Shown: in pieces, positions 18,298 through 28,809 of the stretch
How the letters are laid out: every line of letters starts with the position of its first letter
How positions within the stretch are numbered: the first letter of the stretch is position 1
From: Rhynchopus euleeides
Taxonomy: Eukaryota > Euglenozoa > Diplonemea > Diplonemida > Diplonemidae
Assembly (NCBI GenBank): GCA_963210315.1
Contig: OY723281.1
Location: 434,001-498,000 of the forward strand
Reading direction: 5' to 3'
Length of the DNA: 64,000 nucleotides
The notes under the pieces: generated by a model
What the model saw: the letters and a program-made list of their open reading frames with translations, nothing else
Told to the model about the DNA's origin: nothing
The model's database searches: none
Program-made: the position numbers and the translations under genes

Positions 18298-19431
18298 TCA
18301 GGGTGAAACGGAAGACACAGCACACACAGAGACTGAAGTTTTGTTGTTCGTTGGTGTGAAGACCCACCTCCCGCAGAGGCTGAGTGCAACACCATAACCC
18401 TTTGAGTCCACCTTCCCCAGACACTCAGCTGTGCTGAGGCGGTACAGTGTGCTGCTGGGAAAGCTTTTTACTGCAACAACATCACCTGGCTGTGACACAG
18501 CAACTGAGTAGGAACCGTACTCCAGTAGCACAGTTCGCAGGCAGCTGAGGGAGGTTGTGCACCACACCTTGAGTGACTTGTCCTCAGAGCACGACATCAG
18601 GTGCTGCTCGTCCTGAGTCAGGGTGATGCCCCTCACCCAATCAGTGTGCTCATCCAGGGTGTGTGTGTGTGTGAGGGTGCTGCTGTCCCACACACGGATG
18701 GTCTTGTCCATCGACCCGCTGAACATCCTCGTGCCCGACACAGCAATGCTGATGACAGCCTCGCTGTGACCCTCCAGCACTGCGGCGCTCGGTGTGCCCT
18801 TCAAGTCCCACACACGCACTTTGCCTTCGTAGTCTCCGGACACCAGACGTCCGCAGTGTGTCCACGCTGCACTGTACACCTCAGTGTTGTTGTGGTGCAG
18901 CATGCACACCTCCTCCCAAGATGAGGTCAGCCACACGCAGATGGTGCCGTTGGGAGAGCACGTTGCCAACCACGTTCCACAGACAGAGAATGCAGTGTGA
19001 TGAATAATAACACCCTTGATGTCGTGTGTTAAGTCCGCCACCACATCAGCGGTGGTGGTGTCAAACACAGTGATGTGTCCGTGGTAGTAACCCACAGCAC
19101 ACAGCGTCCCACACCTCGACAGTGTGATGCGGTGTACCTTGCCGCCATGGGATGAGTAGACTGCGGGAGCCTTGAGGTTGGGCCAGCGTGGGACGAGCTG
19201 GACAGCACCCCCGTCCTCCAGACCCGTGTCGGCAACGCGCTGTGCATCGTCCAGCTCCTCCTCACACCCTTCGATGTGTGCTGCGACGTTTTCAGCCTCA
19301 CGGACTGGGTTGATAGAACCCGGGAACATCTCGTTGAGCGCATCCGCCTTCAGCCCGACCACGGTCCCGCCTTCCGGAACACCGACGACACAGCTGTGCC
19401 CGGTCCCGCTGTGACGCACAGTCACGTCCAT
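18298..19431 (-). CDS. Ubiquitin-like/WD40 propeller protein, copy 6
   Basis: 377 residues from MDVTVRHSG; an ATG five codons upstream is in frame but outside the conserved start. Linker WPNLKAP replaces WPIVKAP, and one Thr is missing in YSSHGGKVHR. Blade entries: GKVHR, NNTEVY, EAVI, DWVRG. Blade 4 carries MDKT and VWDSST rather than VWDIST; blade 5 has EDKS. The blade 1-2 linker is longer than usual (IKGVIIHH). With its type-3 flank it forms a duplicated unit shared with the genes at 33576 and 49114. Intact. Confidence 0.85.
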   Translation of the reverse strand: MDVTVRHSGTGHSCVVGVPEGGTVVGLKADALNEMFPGSINPVREAENVAAHIEGCEEELDDAQRVADTGLEDGGAVQLVPRWPNLKAPAVYSSHGGKVHRITLSRCGTLCAVGYYHGHITVFDTTTADVVADLTHDIKGVIIHHTAFSVCGTWLATCSPNGTICVWLTSSWEEVCMLHHNNTEVYSAAWTHCGRLVSGDYEGKVRVWDLKGTPSAAVLEGHSEAVISIAVSGTRMFSGSMDKTIRVWDSSTLTHTHTLDEHTDWVRGITLTQDEQHLMSCSEDKSLKVWCTTSLSCLRTVLLEYGSYSVAVSQPGDVVAVKSFPSSTLYRLSTAECLGKVDSKGYGVALSLCGRWVFTPTNNKTSVSVCAVSSVSP

Positions 19432-19433
19432 GT

Positions 19434-19985
19434 TTGCCTTGCACACTCACGGACTCTGACACTGACACGGAGGGGGGCGACTGGGAGCGGGGGGTGGCCT
19501 GACCAGGCTTGGGCAGAGGAAGGCTTGCTGGAGGGTGTGGCGGTGTGTGCGGTGTGCGGTGGTGGGGATGGGGATCAAAGACAGGCTGCTTCAAAGCGGT
19601 GCCACCACTTGATAATGCAGGAGGGTTTGGGCGGGTGGCTGGGGCGGCAGCCTGTCTTAGTCTTCGGGTGACGGGTCTTCACTTCTCGTCCCAGTCTGAG
19701 GGAAGGGTGAACGGACCTACTGTTCAGCCGGGATTCGCAAACCAAAACATGTTGCGCATTATCCAGACGCCGAAAGGTTCCACGAATCAGCCCGATGTGG
19801 GAGAAGCCAAAGGGGTTTCGAAACTAGCTTTCGATAGTCACGGCATCGGCAATCTTTGCTCAAAGCGCTGCACCGCTACTATCCCCGCAGGGGAGCAGAA
19901 GTGCAGCTGGTGGTGAAAACAGGGAAGGTTGGACAAGCCACGATCGACCCCATGAAGCACAGGCGCGTAGCCTGCGACCGCCTTG
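19434..19985. repeat. WD40 5' flank, type 3, copy 1
   Basis: A block of about 550 bp shared with 34706-35272 and, split by a MITE and other sequence, with 50070-50300 plus 51420-51740. Markers are GAAGCCAAAGGGGTTTCGAA and a run before GAAAACAGGGAAGGTT. Homology between copies ends at CTTGCCTCGG. Function unknown apart from holding the gene's upstream region. Confidence 0.75.
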
Positions 19986-19989
19986 CCTC

Positions 19990-20607
19990 GGCAGAGTGTC
20001 CTCCTGCGGACAGCGTGGCGCGCGGTGGGTTCCTTGGTGTGGGTGCTGCACGCGACCCAAGGGAGGTTGTGCGGTTTCGGGGACCTGCTCGCGTGGCTGT
20101 CGCTGATGGGGAGGGAGGTGTCGCAGGACCGGGTGGGCTGGGAGTCGATGGTGACCCTCTCGGCTGGGGCGAGACGGGACCTGTCCGATTGTCGGTCCAC
20201 CCACCTCCTGGTCGACGACTGGCTTCTCCCGAGGCGGCGAGTGGGGGCCGCATCACTGTTCGACGCGGTGGTGTACACCGTCGCGTCGCTGGAGGGCTGG
20301 GGGATCGTGGTTGTGCGGGCGGGCAGTCGTACGGCCTCCCGCAGGTGGTGTGTGGCGCCGCGCGGAGGACATCTTCATGCTGGAGGTGCGTGCTGCGGCG
20401 TGGGGCCTCCGGGATGCTATACTCGGAGGGGCGCGGAGCGTGCTGTTGTTCGGGGACAACGCCGCAGCGGTGGCTTGCTTCGCAAAGGGCCACTGTGCGC
20501 TTCGGGTTGGGAACGACGTCCTGTCCGACGTATTCGGGACAGTCGACACCACGGGCCGGTTTCAACAATGTGTAGAAAGGGATGACTACACAGGCGGGGG
20601 TGGGTAG
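19990..20607 (+). pseudogene. Retroelement RT-connection/RNase H fragment, second family
   Basis: The frame from 19983 has a connection-like segment (WRAVGSLVWVLHATQGRL, VTLSAGARRDLSD) and an RNase H start (VASLEGWGIVVV), then shifts near 20330 to a frame with DIFMLEVRAAAWGLRDA and SVLLFGDNAAAVACF. The order of Asp-like, Glu and Asp-Asn signatures matches RNase H of DIRS-type elements, but the sequence is clearly different from copies A-C. Reverse transcriptase motifs are absent, and the fragment joins the WD40 flank block abruptly. Confidence 0.55.
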
Positions 20608-20790
20608 CGGGGCTCTCACTCGCTCCCCCCTCCACCATCTTCACCGCGCCGCGCTCTTAGTGGCGGCGCCTTAACATAGGTGCGTTGATGTCGTTGATGT
20701 GCCTGTCTGGTTTTTTTCGTTTCTGGGATATCTGCGCTTACGTGGTACGGTCGCGACACCCTCTTCGTCTAGAGTGAGTCGCGACTTGGA

Positions 20791-21011
20791 GTACACGGTG
20801 GACTCTCACAAGTCGGGGTGGACCCTTTTGGGATATCGGAATGGCGGGGGTCTGGCGAGGTCCGACCCCCGCGAGTGGGGGTCTGGACCCCCGCTATCGG
20901 GGGTCTGAACCCCCGCGAGCGGCGGTCGTCTGGGCACCAAAAATAGCAGGGCAGACTCCCGCTCGCGGGGGTCCAGACCCCCGCTCCAGGGGGTGGGAGT
21001 CCACCGTGTAC
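20791..21011. mobile_element. 221-bp MITE with 15-bp perfect TIRs
   Basis: GTACACGGTGGACTC at 20791-20805 is perfectly inverted at 20997-21011. The interior is a chain of palindromic CCCCCGCGAGTGGGGGTCT-like motifs. The TIR core CACGGTGGACTC and the palindromes also occur in the subterminal region of the 55.6-58.5 kb element, which suggests a related family. No clear target duplication; no coding capacity. Confidence 0.65.
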
Positions 21012-21289
21012 AGAGCCGGCTCCCCCCCCACTTCCCAAGTTTGGCGTTTCGCTGTTAATTGAGGCCCCGTTTCGGTGGCTTCCTCTTCTTGCCTGCAGTC
21101 TTCTGATTAGGAATCCCTCGAGTCTGGGCGAGTGTGGGCGCACATGGGCGAACGTGGGCGAGTGTGGGCGAGTGGTGGGCGACCCTGGGCGATTTAGTGG
21201 AGGCTAGGTGGATTAGGTCAGTCATTCCATCAGCCAATAGTAAGCACATTCCGAATCCCAGGGGTATCCCAGGGTGTAATGGCTGAATG

Positions 21290-22100
21290 GGTCAGTGCCA
21301 GAGCAGAAGTGAAGCCGTTCGCGGCGGGGTCGCAGGTGCTGCAGCTGGACATCCGGAGGGTGCCCATCCCGCAACTGAGGGCGTCATGCACCTGGGGGCG
21401 GGAGTGTCGACGACGGCGGATAGGGGGGAGGTCACCGATCTGTACGACAAGCGAGCGGAGAAGGGGGGCAAAGGAGGCAGAGCCTGCCGACCTTGCCCGT
21501 GGGATTCAAGTCGCTGGCGACGATGGCGGCCTCATCGATCAGCACGACAGGACTGCACCCTGTGGAGACCGGCGACCCCAGCAAGCACAGGATAGACGCG
21601 CTGGGGAGCGCTGCAGTGAGAGGCATCTGGGGGGAGAGCAGGAAGTACCGCTGCAAGGGGACGGTGCTCACTCAGCTCACCCCATGCACAGGACGGACAC
21701 TGTGGGCAGGCACCGGAGACACACGCCCACATGTGGTGGGAGTGCTCGAGGACAGGGGAGATCAGGGAAGACCCGCGATACGAGAGCCTGTGCGGCCTGC
21801 CATGGGGAGCTGTCCGACGTGCCTCACGAGGTGTGCGATCCTGCCGATGGGGCTCCACACCCACCCGACCAAGCCGAGTGGACACATGCTGAGGCTGCTG
21901 CTGCACGCACTGGTGCATGCACGTCGACATCCTGCTGCTGCGCATGCAGCTGGATGGGAAGGCGCAGCGGACAGGGCTGGGGAACGAATACCCCTGGGAC
22001 TGGCAGCCGGAGGGCGCAGCCAAGCGGTTCACGGGACTGCTACCACAGCGGCCCACTGAGGGATGGAGACGCGGGAGTACGGTCGCTGCTGTATGAGTTG
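21290..22100 (+). pseudogene. Decayed retroelement fragment with Cys/His motif
   Basis: Pieces that look coding occur in different frames: IDALGSAAVRGIWGESRKYR (about 21592-21650), then HCGQAPETHAHMWWEC (about 21695-21745) followed by DPRYESLCG, and later HVDILLLRMQLDGKAQR. The CGxxPETxxHMWWEC pattern resembles the zinc-binding tail of many non-LTR retrotransposon polymerases, with the first Cys missing. Stops and frameshifts show decay. Family assignment is tentative. Confidence 0.35.
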
Positions 22101-23300
22101 TAGACTTCCAACTGTCCACAGGGGCGGGCATGGAGTCTGGGGTGAGGGAGAGAGGCCCAGCACAGACGGTGAACCGGCGCCCGCATCATGAGCAGCTGGC
22201 TGAAGCTGATGAAGAGATGGCAGGGCACGAGCAGATCATCGCGGGGGGGCATCATCAGCACTTCGCCGGTGCTCCGCTCGCTCGGAGTCAAACGGCGTGA
22301 CGGGAATGACCCGCCGGCCGCTGTTCAGTGCCGACGTAACGATGCAGCAGCACATGAGGCTGCTGCAGCAGACGGCCCCGAAGGAGACGAAGGGGTGGAT
22401 GAGCTGGAAGCTGCCGCCATACCAACACAGGGCGGTGAGGGACGAGAGGACGAGCGCATGACTGCAGAAGTGGAAGCGAGCGGGACAGTGGCACAGCGGA
22501 AGGGGCTGGAGTACTTCTTCGACAGATCAACCGGGGGCGAGGGCGCTGGTGCGGGTGCCCTGCTGCGCTCGGGAAGGAAGACGGGGTGGCAAGCGCCACA
22601 GCCGATGGTGCCGACGAGCACCAACAACAAGGCGGGCTCCTCCTCTGGCTGCGGCACCTGGTGGCTGAGAAGGGGAAGGCGGACGTGGCCCTCGACGGTG
22701 ATAGCCGTTGGGAGCACAGCAATCCCAGACTCATATGGGACGCTATGTGACCTTACGCCCTCGCGGCGTGGCATAGGTTGCCGGGTTCGGTTCCCTCACC
22801 TTACGAGGCGCGGTGCCGGCACGCTAACCCAACATTCAGTACGACCTGATGTGACCCTATGTGACCCAAAAACGACTACTCCTTGTTAAAAGTCACCCCT
22901 CAGCTGTTCCGTCTGACTGGGCGTGGCAAGGCGCGGAGACGGACAGTGCCCCGCCAGACTCACTGTGATGTGGGAGGTGCCTATTGACCCCCCTCCCCTG
23001 ATAAGCTGCAGTCCGACCCCGCTGAGGGGGCCAGAAATACGAAAGATGTGGCGGACCTGGCGGATGTAGTGGCCTGCAGGAGACGCGTGCCCCAGACCCG
23101 AGCAAGGGCACGCTCAACAGCTACTTCGCGGCCCCGTGTACTGGGCAAGGGCACGGAGAGAGTTAGACGTGCGAATGGCCACGAACATACTAGACCCAGG
23201 GGCATGGCTGTCATGCGAAGCAGGGCCTGGGTGCGCAGGTGGGCAACCGTACGACTTCTCCTTCACCCAACGAGCAGCCTGGGACGGCCTGGTGGTGATA
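22100..23300. other. Spacer, no gene recognised
   Basis: A plus-strand frame from 22188 to 22889 is open for 233 codons but is Ala/Gly/Glu-rich and unlike known proteins. Around 22740-22910 the sequence resembles 35660-35735 (ATGTGACCCAAAAAC), so an unidentified element end may be shared. The last 300 bp hold short fragments shared with 4.8 kb. Confidence 0.4.
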
Positions 23301-23304
23301 TTCC

Positions 23305-24722
23305 CGGGGCGTATGAACGTGCTGGGCACGTGACCCGTCGGCTGCTAACCCCACACCCCCACCCACACATCGATCATACGCGAGGGTACGAACGTGCTGG
23401 GCATGTGACCCATCGGCTGCTAACCCCGCACCCCCACCCACACAGCGATCATACGTGAGGGTACGAACGTGCTGGGCACGTGACCCATCGGCTGCTAACC
23501 CCACACCCCCACCCACACATCGATCATACGCGAGGGTACGAACGTGCTGGGCATGTGAGCCGTCGGCTGCTAACCCCACACCCCCACCCACACAGCGATC
23601 ATACGCGAGGGTACGAACGTGCTGGGCATGTGACCGATCGGCTGCTAACCCCGCACCCCCACCCACACAGCGATCATACGTGAGGGTACGAACGTGCTGG
23701 GCACGTGACCCATCGGCTGCTAACCCCACCCCCACCCACACATCGATCATACGCGAGGGTATGAACGTGCTGGGCATGTGACCCGTCGGCTGCTAACCCC
23801 ACACCCCCACCCACACAGCAATCATACGCGAGGGTACGAACGTGCTGGGCACGTGACCCATCGGCTGCTAACCCCGCACCCCCACCCACACAGCGATCAT
23901 ACGTGAGGGTACGAACGTGCTGGGCATGTGACCCATCGGCTGCTAACCCCACACCCCCACCCACACATCGATCATACACGAGGGTACGAACGTGCGGGGT
24001 GCAGAAGCTTCGCCCCAACCCACCCCAGACACACACAGTGCCTCTTGACCGTTGCCATGTTGGTGGCGACCGTCGAACCATCCCCAACCCCCGCGGTGGC
24101 TTGCATCGATCATGCCCAGTCGGTATGAACGTGCTAACCCCTTGCAGCGCTGTACCCCACACCCCAACCCCACCCACGCACGTGCGGGGTATGTGACCCG
24201 TCGGCTGCCAAGGCCTACACACACATCGATCATACGCGAGGGTACGAACGTGCAGGGTGCAGAAGCTTCGCCCCACCTCCCCACTCCCTCACACCACCGG
24301 AGACTTCACGGTGCAGCACCCCACACCCCAACCCCACCCACACATCGATCATTCCCGAGGGTATGAACGTGCTGGGCACGTGACCCATCGGCTGCTAACC
24401 CCACACCCCCACCCACACATCGATCGTACGCGAGGGTACGAACGTGCTGGGCATGTGACCGGTCGGCTGCTAACCCCACACCCCCACCCACACAGCGATC
24501 ATACGCGAGGGTACGAACGTGCTGGGCACGTGACCCATCGGCTGCTAACCCCGCACCCCCACCCACACAGCGATCATACGCGAGGGTACGAGCGTGCTGG
24601 GCATGTGACCCGTCGGCTGCTAACCCCACCCCCACCCACACATCGATCATACGCGAGGGTACGAACGTGCAGGGTGCAGAAGCTTCGCCCAACCCACCCC
24701 AGACACACACAGTGCCTCTTGA
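23305..24722. repeat. 75-bp minisatellite, array 3 (largest)
   Basis: About 14 units of 75 bp; GAACGTGC recurs at 75-bp spacing at about 23391, 23466, 23541, 23616 and 23691. One unit lost 2 bp near 23730. Some units differ as TCGATC or GCGATC, alternating along the array. Because 75 is a multiple of three, a 25-residue repeat stays open on both strands (for example SAANPTPPPTHRSYARVRTC). The array abuts the truncated 5' end of retroelement copy C at 24723. Confidence 0.9.
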
Positions 24723-26519
24723 CAAAAGAGAAGGGATCCAGCAAGTGGAGGCCGGCCATCTACATGCCGGCGGGGAGCTGACGGCGATAGCGGTGCGTTT
24801 CTGGCGATCCACAACGACGGCAGGCCTGGTGTTCGGCGGGGACTCCCACCACTACGAGGAGATCAAGAAGCTCATCAGGGGGCTGATGCCGGACGAGGCC
24901 GGGCGCCCCCGCATAGCTACGAGTGCACACAGGATCAACCGGCAGTGCCGGCGACACAGCGGCAGCAACGGCTGGACTCCTTCCGTACGGGGGTGCTGGA
25001 CCTTGAGGTGGTCGCGCGCATGGCCGAGGAACTGGGCCGGTCGGCGGATTACCTGCGGTGGTGCACTGACGGGGCGATGTTCCAGGAGCAGCTGTCGTCG
25101 GGCGTGCCCCTTCCAGGACCCCCCCAGCGATTTCCGTCCCCAGCTTCGTGAAGGCGTGGTGTGCGGCTGGGGTCCTGGCGCCCCTCCGGAGGCAAGACAT
25201 CACGCGTGGGGTGGTGTGCGTCTTCGACATTGCGAAAGCGGATCACAGCACGAGGCGCATCATTGTGGACGGGCGGCCCGTAAACCAGAGGCTGCCGCGC
25301 CCTCCCAAGTTCAAGCTGCCGTCTCCGCTGTTGCTCGCCAGGACGTTGCGCGAGGCGAGCGCTGGTTGGGGTCAGGTGATTGACCTCAAGGGGTACTTCC
25401 CCCAGTTTCCCCTGGCCCCGGAGGTGGCGTCACACTTCTGCGTGCGAGCGGGCGCGACTTGGTATCGATGGCAGCGACTCCCTATGGGTTTTAGCTACGC
25501 GCCGTTGATAGCCCAGATCACATCGGAGGTTCTCTTGGGCGACCTGGCTGGGGACCACGCGGTGGTCTATCTCGACGACATCTTGGTCACGGGGGGATCG
25601 GAGATCGAGGTGCGGGCGCGCGCCGCGTACATTAGGGATCGACTACATCGCGCAGGGGGCCACATCAACGAGGCTAAAAGCATGCGTGCGCCCGCGCAGC
25701 AACTGGACTACCTCGGGCTGGAGTGGCGTATCGCGGAGGCGGCGTACCGCCTCCCGCGGAAGTGGCACGCAAAGGCGCGGGAGCAACTGATGGCGTCCCT
25801 GACGCTCGAGGTGGCGGCGCTGCGGACGTGGTGGGGCGTGTGCGGGCTTGTCTTCCGGGTGGCGCATGTGTACGAGGTGCAGTTGTGCTTCCTTGACGGC
25901 GTTCTGCAGTTCGTGCGGCGCTGGGCGCCGGGTGTCGGGCGGCGAGTGCGCTTGGGCGAACGAAGTGGGTTTTCCGGCTGACGCCACGGGCGAGGTCATG
26001 TGGGTCATTCGACAGCATATCGATGACGCGTCAGGGCGGACACCCTCACCACGGCCTCCGTGCGTGTTTTCAGCAGTGGTGTGGTCCGACTTATCCACCA
26101 CGGGGTGGGGCTACGTGGCAAGTCGTGCGGGGCGCAGCAACTCGGGCGCGACTTGGGGACAGTGGGGCCGGGAGTGGACATCGGGCGACATGTTTCACCT
26201 CGAGCTCCTGGCCGCAGAGAAGGCCGTGACGTGGGCCGTATCTGTGGGGCACAGCGACATCCTCCTCTGGGTGGACAACGACGCGGCGCGCGTCGTGCTG
26301 ACGAAGGTAGATGCCAGCGAATGTGTGGTCCCGACAGAGTGCCGGGGGCAGCGAGGCGATCGCGCGCTGCGACGTCGGGATCGAAGAAGTCGCAGCGGGC
26401 TTACAGGTCAGACGCGAGGGTTTGTTCCCCGCTCCAGCCCCTCCGCACGCGAACTGATACTACAAGCAGAACTGGATGAACTGGCCTCCCCCTCCCCCTA
26501 TCTCCTTTGTATCCTCTGA
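24723..26519 (+). pseudogene. DIRS-like element, copy C (5' truncated)
   Basis: Begins inside the recombinase-like domain at KEKGSSKWRP (24725) directly after the minisatellite, so the gag-like region and most of the recombinase are missing. The poly-C tract at about 25118 has seven C, and an extra C follows near 25138, shifting frames relative to copy A. The reverse transcriptase core is open (separate entry). A 2-bp loss near 25927 puts the RNase H region in another frame (25848-26519: SDLSTTGWGYV, FHLELLAAEKAV, LLWVDNDAARVVL). SDAS has become SDLS. Not functional as it stands. Confidence 0.78.
25148..25981 (+). CDS. Reverse transcriptase core ORF of copy C
   Basis: 277 codons with the most complete reverse transcriptase in the window: fingers RRIIVDGRPVNQRLP, motif A VIDLKGYFPQFPL (Pro replaces the His of copies A and B), motif B RLPMGFSYAPL and motif C VVYLDDILVTG at about 25561-25593 with both catalytic aspartates. 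The thumb/connection follows (DYLGLEWRIAEAAYRLP) until the frame breaks near 25927. It would synthesise cDNA from the element's RNA if translated. The start is the first ATG in frame, but the natural frame begins further upstream, so this is a fragment of a longer polyprotein. Confidence 0.7.
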   Translation: MKAWCAAGVLAPLRRQDITRGVVCVFDIAKADHSTRRIIVDGRPVNQRLPRPPKFKLPSPLLLARTLREASAGWGQVIDLKGYFPQFPLAPEVASHFCVRAGATWYRWQRLPMGFSYAPLIAQITSEVLLGDLAGDHAVVYLDDILVTGGSEIEVRARAAYIRDRLHRAGGHINEAKSMRAPAQQLDYLGLEWRIAEAAYRLPRKWHAKAREQLMASLTLEVAALRTWWGVCGLVFRVAHVYEVQLCFLDGVLQFVRRWAPGVGRRVRLGERSGFSG

Positions 26520-26539
26520 CCGAGCAAGACTCCCCCACC

Positions 26540-27490
26540 TCCCACGCATCGATCATTCCCGAGGGTACGAACGTGCTGGGCATGTGACCCGTCGGCTGCT
26601 AACCCCAACCCCACCCACACATCGATCATACGCGAGGGTACGAACGTGCGGGGTGCAGAAGCTTCGCCCCAACCCACCCCAGACACACACAGTGCCTCTT
26701 GGCCGTTGCCATGTTGGTGGCGACCGTCGAACCATCCCCAACCCCCGCGGTGGCTTGTATCGATCATGCCCAGTCGGTATGAACGTGCTCACCCCTTGCA
26801 GCGCTGCACCCCACACCCCAACCCACCCACACATCGATCATTCCCGAGGGTATGAACGTGTGGGGCGTACGTCGCATCGTCCGCAGAAGCTTCGACCCTC
26901 CCCCCTACCTCCACATGTCATGGCGGAGTTCATTCCGCTACACCCCACACCCCCACCCACACATCGATCAGACCCGAGGGTACGAACGTGCAGGGCATGT
27001 GACCCGTCAGCGACAACTCCAACCCCACCCACGCAGCGATCATTCCCGAGGGGACGAACGTGCTGGCATGTGACCCATCGGCTGCTCACCCCACACCCCC
27101 ACCCACACATCGATCATACGCGAGGGTACGAACGTGCAGGGTGCAGAACCTTCGCCCCAACCCACCCCAGACACACACAGTGCCTCTTGACCGTTGCCAT
27201 GTTGGTGGCGACCGTCGAACCATCCCCAACCCCCGCGGTGGCTTGCATCGATCATGCCCAGTCGGTATGAACGTGCTCACCCCTTGCAGCGCTGCACCCC
27301 ACACCCCAACCCCACCCACACATCGATCAGACCCGAGGGTGTGAACGTGCTGGGTATGTGACCCGTCTGCGACAACTCCAACCCCACCCACGCATCGATC
27401 AGACCCGAGGGTGTGAACGTGCTGTGTATGTGACCCGTCTGCGACAACTCCAACCCCACCCACGCATCGATCATACGCGAGGGTGTGCGG
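26540..27490. repeat. 75-bp minisatellite, array 4
   Basis: Parallels array 2 in unit order, including two spacer blocks (about 26650-26855 and 27135-27310), with two extra short units near 27340-27480. Part of segmental duplication SD2. Confidence 0.82.
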
Positions 27491-27506
27491 GGTGGTTGCA
27501 CCCTCC

Positions 27507-28571
27507 CCTCATTGTCCATGTCACAAACCTACTTTGGGTCAGCCACGAGGCGCCCCCCATGGGGCGGAAGCTCACCCGACATCATAAAATGCCGCAAAAA
27601 ACAGCAATAAAAGGCAAAAGGAAGCACGCACACCACAAACATCAATAAAAGCAAAGCCGTACAGAAAGGGACCCTCCGCATATACGAAACAGGGCACACA
27701 GCGGAAAAAGAGTTACCAGAGCTTGCTTTGGTTTCCCCTCGGAGGAGGGTACTCACAGGGGGCGCCACGTGAAGGCAGCAAGTTGGATTCTATCCCCCCT
27801 GGGTTGCTAGCAGGGGTAGGTTTACCCGCTTGCAGCGCAGCACCCCCAAACCCCACTCCTGCGCACACATCGACCTCACACCGACGACACAGCTGTCCCC
27901 GCTCCCGTGTGAAGAACAGTCACATCCATGTTTTGGTTGTCCAGTGTGCCTGTGGTGGGGTGGTTGGGGGTGGGGTGTTCCTCATGCGATAAAGGTGGAA
28001 GTGGAACAAGGTCAGGAGGCACGGGGAAGTGCCGCACTGCAGAGCACATCTTGTCACCTCATTCACATGGCGCTGTGAAGCGGCAGCAAGCTGCGTTGCC
28101 CAATGACGAAGGCAGACCAGAACAGGAAACGTGGCAGGCCCGCACGGGACAGGGGGAACCTGAACAGGGGGTTGGGGGTGCTGCATGTGAGGCAAGCTTC
28201 GCTGAACGGGGCAATGGGAGGGGCGGGGGCAGGGGGTGCATCCGACCCTGCAGTGCCAGACTGCTGATCTGGAGCTCGGATGGCCAACAGCACGGTTCTC
28301 TCCCCGTTACCACGCAGACTCGATCCGCCACCCCCACCTAGCCCTCCCCACCCCGCCACACGTCGCCCCTCGCAAGTCGCAACATGCCAATAGCCTGTTT
28401 CTGTACATCTAGTTCTTCAGCCACTTGCAACGCCTCAGGCAACGGACTGCCCCTCCCCCGACCCTCACAGCCCACGGTGGAGTTCACGCCTCAGCACCCG
28501 ACCCCCACCCACGCGTCCGTCATTCCCGAGGGTATGAACGTGCTGTGGGTACGCATGCGGGAAGGGGAGGA
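27507..28571. repeat. Segmental duplication SD2, unique block copy 2
   Basis: Near-identical to 12250-13437 apart from the MITE at 12470 and scattered substitutions. It lies between minisatellite array 4 and the WD40 gene at 28810, exactly as its partner lies between array 2 and the gene at 13670. Confidence 0.88.
27545..27806. repeat. Dispersed repeat R1, copy 3
   Basis: Uninterrupted version. It gives the empty target site for the 109-bp MITE in copy 2. Confidence 0.8.
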
Positions 28572-28800
28572 TACGTGAGGGAGGGGAGGGGGTGTGGAGC
28601 AGTCTGCAGAGAGAGCACTGCGTCAGTCATTTGACCTCTTCTCATCTCAGATGCAAATGCATCAGCTGCCTCCAAACAGAGAGCAGGGGTCAGGTGATGC
28701 CGTGTTGCGAGGCCAGAAAGGAAGAGAGTGCAGAACACAACAAATACGCAAGCAGGTGCAACACGACGGCAAACACGAAGGGAGGGAACAGGGTGACGAG
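28572..28800. repeat. WD40 3' flank block, copy 4
   Basis: Same block as 3890-4110, directly 3' of the gene at 28810. Confidence 0.75.
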
Positions 28801-28809
28801 ACACTGCAC

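Noticed and set aside
22188-22889. 233-codon plus-strand frame
   Set aside because: Low-complexity Ala/Gly/Glu content, no homology recognised, no copy elsewhere in the window.
23305-24722. CRISPR-like array
   Set aside because: Repeats are contiguous 75-bp units without unique spacers, in a eukaryotic retroelement context.
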